This document shows positions 15,538 to 21,047 of a stretch of DNA of 21,047 nucleotides, one piece after another (within the stretch, counting starts at the first letter, position 1; every line of letters begins with the position of its first letter). Origin of the DNA: an uncultured Prevotellaceae bacterium (lineage in GTDB: Bacteria > Bacteroidota > Bacteroidia > Bacteroidales > Muribaculaceae); assembly GCA_946055125.1 (NCBI GenBank), contig CAMGFF010000009.1, positions 1 through 21,047 on the forward strand, given 5' to 3'. The notes below the pieces were generated by a model. It was not told where the DNA came from, made no database searches, and saw only the letters and a list, made by a program, of their open reading frames with translations. The translations under genes and the position numbers were made by a program.

Positions 15538-17328
15538 ATGGATTTATTGAGGATTTTGTGCTGCCTCGTGGCAGTGGTGGCGGTGGAGGCGGCGTCAGTT
15601 GAGCTGCCGGCGATTATTCCGCAGCCAAGGGTGTGTGTGGTGAAGGGCAAGAAACTTCACAAGCTCAGGGCGGAGCGTGCCTACAGCGACTTTGTTTCCA
15701 CTCGCGGCGCCGATGAATACCGGCTGGTGGTGCGCAAGGGGCGTGCCACCATTGGCGGCAACCGCTTCAGGGCCGAGGCGACGCTGAGCCAGCTCACCGA
15801 TGAGCTGGGCCGGGTGCCCGATGTGGAGATTCACGACTGGGCTGCCTACCCGGTGCGTGGCTTTATGCACGATGTGGGGCGCAACTATCAGCCGCTGCCT
15901 ATGCTCAAGCGCACTATCGACCTCATGGCACGCTACAAGCTGAATCTCTTCCACTGGCACCTCACCGACAACCCGGCGTGGCGCATTGAGTGCAAGTGCT
16001 ATCCGCAGCTCAACGACGCACGCTTTCAGCGCAAGGGGCGCGATGAGGGGAAGTTCTACACCTACGATGAGATTCGCGAGCTTATCGCCTATGCCGCCGA
16101 ACGTGGCATCATGGTGATGCCCGAAATCGACATGCCGGGGCACTCTCAATTCTTCACCACCACATTTGGCTTCACAATGGACTCGGAAGAGGGGAAGAAG
16201 GTGCTGCGCGAGTGCCTCGATGAGTTCTTCCGCGAGATACCGGCCTCGCTGTGCCCATACTTCCATGTGGGGTCGGACGAGATTCGCATTGCCGACCCGG
16301 CGGGCTTCGCTGAGTGGATTCAGGGACTTGTGCGCGATGCGGGGCGCACGCCCATGGCGTGGGACCCGGGGCTGCCCACCTTGCCCTTCACCATACGCCA
16401 GGGCTGGAATGAGGCCTCGGCCGCCAATACCGGCGCGAGCACAAGTGAGGGGAGATATGTCGACTCGTTTGTGGGCTACCTCAACTACTACGACCCCACG
16501 GCATTTGCCATGCGGGCCTTCCAGCACAAGGCTGCCGCGCAGGAGGTGCCCGACACCACCAAGGTGCTTGGCGGAATACTGTGCCTGTGGAACGACGTGC
16601 GCGTGGTCGACAAGCGGAATATCGCGCTTCACAATGGCATGATTCAGGGAATGATGGCGTTTGCCGAGCGCTTCTGGCACGGTGGCTCGGGCGGAGCCGT
16701 GAGCGATGAGGGGCTTTTCCCCGACCCATCGACACCGCAGGGCAAGGCACTGGCCAATATGGAGAGCCGCATGATGGCTCACCGCAACCGCTACTACTCG
16801 CCCGCCGAGATGCGCTGGACGGCCAGTGCGTCGCTCGAGTGGAGCATCACCATTGCCGACAAGAAGTTAAAGGCCTGGGGCGGAGCTGTCGACCTCGACG
16901 CCCTGTGCCGCGTGAATGGCATTGTGGCCAACGACCAAAAGGAGATGACTGCCGAGACGGTGCTCACCGCTGCCCGCGACACCACCATCGCCGTGTGGAT
17001 AGGCTTCGACACTCCGGCACGCTCCGACCGCATGTCGACCGGCATAGGCAACCAGGGCGAGTGGGAGAACGGCGGGCGTTGCTTCGTGAATGGGATCGAG
17101 ATAGTGCCGCAGGTGGCGTGGAAAGAGCCGGGAGCCTACAATTATCCATTCCACACCTGGCACAAGCCGCAGGCCGAGGAGCCATTCAGTAACGAGCAGT
17201 TCTACTGGATGCGGCCAGCCGTGAAAGTCAGGCTGAAGAAAGGCTACAACCACGTGCGCATAGTGAATCCTCACGGCTTCAAGGGGCAGCGGTGGTCGTT
17301 TGCCTTCATTCCCACCGACTGGGAATAA
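15538..17328 (+). CDS. Exported beta-N-acetylhexosaminidase, GH20
   Basis: This glycoside hydrolase family 20 enzyme would remove terminal beta-linked GlcNAc or GalNAc from glycans by substrate-assisted catalysis. The N-terminus (LLRILCCLVAVVAVEAAS) is a signal peptide, so it acts in the periplasm or outside. A small alpha/beta domain spans about 20-100. The TIM barrel follows with YPVRGFMHDVGRNY (104-117), LFHWHLTDNPAWR (137-149), EIDMPGH (196-202) and the catalytic pair Asp247-Glu248 in FHVGSDEIR. The fourth position of that motif is Ser where most members have Gly or Ala; the catalytic residues themselves are intact. A C-terminal region of about 170 residues (from about 420), including EFFVNG-like ligand-domain strands, resembles an accessory beta-sandwich common in Bacteroidota GH20 proteins. 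Total 596 residues, apparently complete. No SusC/SusD pair is near, so it is not in a classical polysaccharide utilisation locus. Confidence 0.93.
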   Translation: MDLLRILCCLVAVVAVEAASVELPAIIPQPRVCVVKGKKLHKLRAERAYSDFVSTRGADEYRLVVRKGRATIGGNRFRAEATLSQLTDELGRVPDVEIHDWAAYPVRGFMHDVGRNYQPLPMLKRTIDLMARYKLNLFHWHLTDNPAWRIECKCYPQLNDARFQRKGRDEGKFYTYDEIRELIAYAAERGIMVMPEIDMPGHSQFFTTTFGFTMDSEEGKKVLRECLDEFFREIPASLCPYFHVGSDEIRIADPAGFAEWIQGLVRDAGRTPMAWDPGLPTLPFTIRQGWNEASAANTGASTSEGRYVDSFVGYLNYYDPTAFAMRAFQHKAAAQEVPDTTKVLGGILCLWNDVRVVDKRNIALHNGMIQGMMAFAERFWHGGSGGAVSDEGLFPDPSTPQGKALANMESRMMAHRNRYYSPAEMRWTASASLEWSITIADKKLKAWGGAVDLDALCRVNGIVANDQKEMTAETVLTAARDTTIAVWIGFDTPARSDRMSTGIGNQGEWENGGRCFVNGIEIVPQVAWKEPGAYNYPFHTWHKPQAEEPFSNEQFYWMRPAVKVRLKKGYNHVRIVNPHGFKGQRWSFAFIPTDWE

Positions 17329-17331
17329 GCG

Positions 17332-17380
17332 CTGCCGCTCACTCCCAGCACTCCACATCGCGGGCAATGTGGGGCGGCAG
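17332..17380. terminator. Hairpin at the convergent GH20 / symporter ends
   Basis: An outer stem CTGCCGC (17332-17338) with GCGGCAG (17374-17380) encloses a second hairpin, CCACAT (17353-17358) with ATGTGG (17367-17372). It spans the 10-bp gap between the two stop codons and the last codons of the symporter gene. There is no T run on either side, so it may slow or protect 3' ends rather than act as a standard terminator. Confidence 0.4.
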
Positions 17381-18781
17381 AGAGGACTTGCTGAAGTGAG
17401 GGTCGTGGCCACAGCTGCGCTGCTTGCGGTAGTCGCGCAGCAACAAGAACACCCATGGCGACAGCTGGATAATTGCAATCAGGTTGACGAGCGTCATCGC
17501 GCCCATGGCAAGGTCGGCAAAGCTCCAGGCCGTCTGCAGCGTGACGAGGGCGCCGGCCATCACCACCGCCCCCGTGACGAGGCGGAAAGCCATCACCCAC
17601 GCGCGGCTGCCACCGCTCACGAAGCGCACATTAGTCTCGCCATAGAAGTAGTTGCCAATGATTGTGCTGTAGGCAAAAAGGAAGATGGCAATAGTGATGA
17701 AGTAGCCGCCTGCCGCGCCTATGTGGCTCTCAAAGGCGTGCTTGGTGAGGATTATGCCGTCGCTGCCGGCAGTGTAGAGCCCTGAGAGCAGAATCACGAA
17801 AGCCGTGCAGGTGCAAATCACGATAGTGTCGGTAAACACGCCCAGCGACTGCAGCAGACCCTGCTTCACGGGGTGGGAGGTGGTGGCAATGGCTGCGGCA
17901 TTGGGAGCCGAGCCCTCGCCGGCCTCATTCGAGAAAAGTCCGCGCTTCACACCCTGCATAACCACTACTCCAAAAGCACCGCCCACAGCCTGGTCGAGGC
18001 CGAAAGCGCTTTTCACAATGAGTGCAAACATTGCCGGAATCTCACTGAAATTCATCATCAGCACCACCACCGACAGCACAATATATCCCACAGCCATAAA
18101 CGGCACACACAAGCCCACAAAGTGCGAGATGCGCCTAATTCCGCCAAAGATGATGATGAGCGTGGCGGTGGTGATTACCGCGCCAATCCACATTCGGTCG
18201 GTGCCGAAAGCGTCGCTCACGGCATCGCACAGCGTGTTGCTCTGAATCACCTGATTGGCCATGCCGAATGTGAGTGTTATCAGCACGGCAAAGAGCAGCC
18301 CCATCCAGCGGCGGTGCAGCCCATGCTCCATGTAGTAGGCCGGACCACCATAGAATGAGTCCTTGCCGCGGCGCCTGTAGAGCTGGGCGAGCGTCGATTC
18401 CACAAAGGCCGTGGCCGCGCCGAACAACGCCATCACCCACATCCAGAACACCGCACCCGGGCCACCCACGAAGATGGCCGACGCCACCCCGGCAAGGTTG
18501 CCCGTGCCCACGCGGCTCGACAGCGACACCGTGAAAGCCTGGAACGAGCCAATCTTCTTCAGCTCGTTCTCGGCAGCTTGCTCGCTGCGCTTAGCGTGAG
18601 GCGACAGGTGCTTGAAAATGGGCTTATCCACCACAATCTTGAGCATATCACTCAGCAAAGTGAACTGCACTCCACGGCTGCGCACAGTGAAATACACAGC
18701 GCACACCACCAGCAGCACCACCACTACATAGCTCCACAAAAAATCGTTAGTCGCATCGACAAAACCAAGCAAACGTTCCAT
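17339..18781 (-). CDS. Alanine/glycine:cation symporter (AGCS family)
   Basis: This is an inner-membrane amino-acid symporter, normally importing alanine or glycine with sodium or protons. From the ATG at 18781 it has 480 residues and about 10-11 hydrophobic spans. The family signature is clear: SLSSRVGTGNLAGVASAIFV followed by GGPGAVFWMWVMALFGAATAFVE, then SFYGGPAYYMEHGL and, later, RGLFSNEAGEGSAPNAAA. A frame extension with TTG at 18802 exists but is less likely than ATG, which leaves a leader of about 34 nt after the promoter. It is convergent with the GH20 gene with only 10 bp between stop codons. Another function within the family, such as transport of D-alanine, cannot be excluded from sequence. 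It appears monocistronic. Confidence 0.93.
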   Translation of the reverse strand: MERLLGFVDATNDFLWSYVVVVLLVVCAVYFTVRSRGVQFTLLSDMLKIVVDKPIFKHLSPHAKRSEQAAENELKKIGSFQAFTVSLSSRVGTGNLAGVASAIFVGGPGAVFWMWVMALFGAATAFVESTLAQLYRRRGKDSFYGGPAYYMEHGLHRRWMGLLFAVLITLTFGMANQVIQSNTLCDAVSDAFGTDRMWIGAVITTATLIIIFGGIRRISHFVGLCVPFMAVGYIVLSVVVLMMNFSEIPAMFALIVKSAFGLDQAVGGAFGVVVMQGVKRGLFSNEAGEGSAPNAAAIATTSHPVKQGLLQSLGVFTDTIVICTCTAFVILLSGLYTAGSDGIILTKHAFESHIGAAGGYFITIAIFLFAYSTIIGNYFYGETNVRFVSGGSRAWVMAFRLVTGAVVMAGALVTLQTAWSFADLAMGAMTLVNLIAIIQLSPWVFLLLRDYRKQRSCGHDPHFSKSSLPPHIARDVECWE

Positions 18782-18821
18782 AATAAAAACATTTTTCTGC
18801 AATTCTTCATTATTTATGGCG

Positions 18822-18856
18822 CAAAGGTAAGCAAAATTGCGGATATTCAGAGCAAT
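18822..18856 (-). promoter_or_regulatory. Promoter candidate for the AGCS symporter gene
   Basis: On the minus strand TACCTTTG (18829-18822) matches TAnnTTTG exactly. The best -33 element is ATTG (18856-18853), 23 nt upstream, which is weak and slightly far. The start would be near 18815, about 34 nt before the ATG. Confidence 0.5.
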
Positions 18857-18988
18857 GTGACACGAAATATTCAGTGGGGGCGACCCTTGCCGTGGGCTGT
18901 GGAGCCAATTTAGGACTCTTTCAGGCTCACTATCTCAGTGGTTTTTTTGACCGAAAAATTGGGGAAATGGAGCGGCAGGGGGTGGGGA

Positions 18989-19462
18989 TTATTCGTGGTG
19001 GTAGGGCTCATGGTTGATAATCGTCATTGCGCGGTAGAGCTGCTCGGTGAAGATGAGGCGAATCATCTCGTGGGAGAAAGTCATCTTTGAGAGGGAGAGC
19101 TTCTCATTGGCGCGGGCATACACATTGGGGGAGAAGCCGTAGGGACCACCGACGACAAACACCAGGCGGCGCGGCACCGAGGCCATTTTCTTCTCGATGT
19201 AACGTGCGAAGTCCATAGAGGAGTATTCGCGGCCATGCTCGTCGAGGAGCACCACATAGTCGGAGGGGTCGATAGCGGCGAGAATGTTGGCTCCTTCCTG
19301 CTGTTTTTGCTGGCTTTCGGAGAGGTTCTTAGTGTTCTTTACGTCGCTGATATACTGAATGTCGAAGGGCAGGTAGTGGGAGAGTCGGCGGCAATATTCA
19401 TCGATGCCGGTGTTGAGGAACGACTTGCCGATTTTGCCAACGACAGCGAGTGTAATTTTCAT
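18989..19462 (-). CDS. rlmH: 23S rRNA (pseudouridine-1915 N3)-methyltransferase
   Basis: RlmH is a SPOUT-class methyltransferase that methylates N3 of pseudouridine 1915 in helix 69 of 23S rRNA, acting on the assembled 70S ribosome. The N-terminus MKITLAVVGKIGK and the SAM-binding knot with VVLLDEHGREYSS, FVVGGPYGF, LSLSKMTFSHEMIRLIFTEQ and the C-terminal PYHHE are diagnostic. The length of 157 residues is standard. The ATG overlaps the rmuC stop as ATGA (19459-19462), so it should be translated together with rmuC. No convincing terminator follows the stop within the next 100 bp. Confidence 0.96.
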   Translation of the reverse strand: MKITLAVVGKIGKSFLNTGIDEYCRRLSHYLPFDIQYISDVKNTKNLSESQQKQQEGANILAAIDPSDYVVLLDEHGREYSSMDFARYIEKKMASVPRRLVFVVGGPYGFSPNVYARANEKLSLSKMTFSHEMIRLIFTEQLYRAMTIINHEPYHHE

Positions 19463-20967
19463 GACTGAGTGGGAATGGAGGGTTGGACAGAAACTTCGGG
19501 AGAGGAGATTTGAGGGATGTCGTCGACATCGAGGAGCTGCGGGAGCGGGTTCTTGTCGTTCTGCTTTGCGCCGAGCTTTATGAGCTTATTGGCGGTGGTG
19601 TTGATGCTCTGTCCGCCCTCGGAGATTTTGGCGCGGGCGCTGTCGTAGGCATCGTTGACCTTTCGGAGAGCCTTTCCCATGGCCTCATATTCCTTCCAGA
19701 ACTGACCCACGCGGTTGAGCATCTCATTTGCGAGCTCAAAAACTCGCTCGTGGTTCTGAGCCTGGGCGATTTGAGTCCAGGTGAGATTGATTATTCGGAG
19801 TGCAGCGAAGAGCGTCTGCTCGTCGGCGATATATACATTTTTCTCCATGGCGCGACGCCAGAGGTCGGGCTGAGCGTTGAGGGCTGTCCAGAGAGCGCCG
19901 GTATTTGGGACAAACATAATAACATAGTCCATTTTCACCTTAGGAGGCTGAATGTAGGAAGAATAGTCCTTGGAGGAGAGCTCCTTGACGTGCTTGGAGA
20001 GGCTGTCGAGGTGGAGCTTTAGGGCACGCTGGCGGTCGTCGTCGTTGTCGGCATTAACATAGTCGATGAAAGCCGAGAGAGAGACCTTAGAGTCGATAAT
20101 GACCTCGCGCCGCTGGTCGAGGTGGAGGATAACATCGGGGCGGAGCATGGCACCCTCGTCGGACTTGACCACTGCGCCGCCGGCATCCTTTATTGTGGCC
20201 TGGGTGTCGTAGTGAATACCCTTAGTGAGGCCCTGCGACTGGAGGAGCTCGTCGAGAATGGTTTCGCCCCAGTCGCCTTGCACCTTAGTGCCGTGCCGCA
20301 GTGCATGAGCCAGTTCCTCGGCGCTTCGCTGGGCTGCCTGCGACTGGCGGAGCATGAGGTCGATGTTCTCCTTGAGGGCGCTGCTCATGGAGGCGTGCTT
20401 TATGGTGCTGTCGGTGAGTGCGAGCTTCATCTTGTCGATGGTTTCGCGGAGAGGGGTCACGATTTGGCCAATATTGGAGGCACTTGCCTGGGTGAATTCC
20501 TTCTGTCGCTCCTTGAGCATGGAGTCGGTGGCGGTTTTGAGCTGAGCCTCGACCTTTGCGATGGTTTCGTCGAAACGAAGCTGCATGGCGTCGAGAGCGT
20601 CGCGGTGGCGCTTCTCCTGGGCCTCGATAGCTGCGGCGTGGGCCTTGTCGTTCTCGGCGAGGAGCTGCTCGAAGTGGCGCTTTTCGGCGAGGAGCTTTTC
20701 GTGAGCGTCGGCCTTGGCCTGATTGGCCGAGCGGGCGAGAGCGTCGAGCTCGAAGGAGAGGCGGTCGCGCTCGGCGGAGGTTTGCGATAGCTGCTGAGAC
20801 AGGGAGGCGATGCGGTCGTTGAGGCCGGCTGAGGCAGCTTTGGCTGCTGCGAGGTCGGCCTGGAGAAGCTCGATGCGAGTGGCGAGGGCCGAAGATTTGG
20901 GTTTTCCGGAAAGCCAGCCAATGACAGCGCCAATTATGATAGCGATAAAGAGGTAGATAATTTCCAT
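19459..20967 (-). CDS. rmuC: DNA recombination protein RmuC
   Basis: RmuC proteins limit DNA inversions at short inverted repeats and are thought to have a nuclease-like core. Residues 1-20 (MEIIYLFIAIIIGAVIGWLS) form a membrane anchor, and about 25-190 is an Ala/Glu/Arg/Lys-rich coiled coil. The conserved domain starts near 200 with KVQGDWGETILDELLQSQGL, then GAMLRPDVILHLDQRREVIIDSKVSLSAFIDY, YVIMFVPNTGAL and LWRRAMEKNVYIADEQTL, which carry the Asp/Glu/Lys residues typical of the PD-(D/E)XK-like fold (RPDV, IIDSKV). Length is 502 residues. The tail (about 460-502) is Ser/Pro/Gln-rich and probably disordered. The start is ATG 20967; a 30-bp gap follows a partial upstream gene on the same strand. 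The stop overlaps rlmH. Confidence 0.94.
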   Translation of the reverse strand: MEIIYLFIAIIIGAVIGWLSGKPKSSALATRIELLQADLAAAKAASAGLNDRIASLSQQLSQTSAERDRLSFELDALARSANQAKADAHEKLLAEKRHFEQLLAENDKAHAAAIEAQEKRHRDALDAMQLRFDETIAKVEAQLKTATDSMLKERQKEFTQASASNIGQIVTPLRETIDKMKLALTDSTIKHASMSSALKENIDLMLRQSQAAQRSAEELAHALRHGTKVQGDWGETILDELLQSQGLTKGIHYDTQATIKDAGGAVVKSDEGAMLRPDVILHLDQRREVIIDSKVSLSAFIDYVNADNDDDRQRALKLHLDSLSKHVKELSSKDYSSYIQPPKVKMDYVIMFVPNTGALWTALNAQPDLWRRAMEKNVYIADEQTLFAALRIINLTWTQIAQAQNHERVFELANEMLNRVGQFWKEYEAMGKALRKVNDAYDSARAKISEGGQSINTTANKLIKLGAKQNDKNPLPQLLDVDDIPQISSPEVSVQPSIPTQS

Positions 20968-20997
20968 AATTGAAAAATATGTTTTTGAGTTGGGGGG

Positions 20998-21047
20998 TTA
21001 GAGCATTAGGGAGCGGATTATGGAGTCGGAGAGCATAACGGCGGCGT
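20998..21047 (-). CDS. C-terminal end of an unidentified gene (partial)
   Basis: On the minus strand the window edge opens in a frame encoding AAVMLSDSIIRSLML and a TAA stop at 21000-20998, 30 bp before the rmuC start. Base use is like the neighbours, and the spacing fits an operon with rmuC and rlmH. Fifteen residues are too few to name a family. The other two frames on this strand either stop at once or run on through the A/T-rich gap, so this frame is the best candidate. Confidence 0.45.
   Translation of the reverse strand, partial: AAVMLSDSIIRSLML

Noticed and set aside
15595..16782. Open frame of 395 codons on the minus strand inside the GH20 gene
   Set aside because: It lies opposite a clear GH20 protein, is rich in His/Arg/Gly/Val as expected for the complement of GC-biased codons, and has no recognisable domain, promoter or start context.
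18924..18950. Imperfect hairpin (CACT/AGTG) followed by seven T on the plus strand
   Set aside because: The stem has only about 4 bp and no plus-strand gene runs into it; on the minus strand the tract is A, so it cannot end rlmH transcripts.
1..21047. tRNA, rRNA, CRISPR array, insertion sequence, integrase or defence genes
   Set aside because: Looked for in all gaps and coding frames by eye; nothing resembling them was seen. Gaps other than 11740-12241 are too short to hold much.

Overview
The window looks like part of a Bacteroidota chromosome, most likely an anaerobic gut Bacteroidales. The genus cannot be fixed from sequence alone; a Muribaculaceae- or Prevotella-like genome would fit. 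Three things support this: several gene starts are preceded by the Bacteroidota-type promoter (TTTG, about 20 nt, TAnnTTTG); the leaders are A/T-rich and mostly lack Shine-Dalgarno sequences; and the first gene is an HU-TM-SPOR protein of a kind typical of that phylum. The DNA is fairly GC-rich and base use looks even across the window. I see no insertion sequence, tRNA, rRNA, CRISPR array or phage gene.

Left part (1-5115, + strand): an HU/SPOR membrane protein with its own promoter, then a cluster dxr (MEP isoprenoid pathway), rseP (intramembrane site-2 protease) and rlmI (23S rRNA m5C methyltransferase) with 15-30 bp gaps. A bidirectional hairpin terminator separates rlmI from the convergent glpQ.

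Centre-left (5154-11907, - strand): a glycerophosphodiester/glycerol-3-phosphate (G3P) catabolic locus. Transcribed right to left it is glpA-glpB-glpC-glpT, a terminator, then glpQ behind its own promoter. An exported GlpQ would release G3P from glycerophosphodiesters, GlpT would import it, and the anaerobic dehydrogenase GlpABC would oxidise it to DHAP, passing electrons to the quinone pool. No glpK or glpF is present here.

A 502-bp divergent spacer (11740-12241) carries the promoters of glpA and of the next operon, plus an unexplained GC-rich block with an 11-nt direct repeat.

Centre-right (12242-17328, + strand): an OPT-family peptide transporter whose stop codon overlaps the start of a POTRA-less Omp85/BamA-type outer-membrane barrel, a terminator, then an exported GH20 beta-N-acetylhexosaminidase. 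Right part (17339-21047, - strand): an alanine/glycine:cation symporter convergent with the hexosaminidase (10-bp gap), then rlmH and rmuC overlapping by ATGA, and the last codons of one more gene at the edge.

Most of the window is recognisable housekeeping and nutrient-uptake DNA. I found no clearly new multi-gene system. The best candidates for a second look are the coupled OPT transporter/outer-membrane barrel pair, the HU-TM-SPOR protein, and the repeat-bearing block between glpA and opt.
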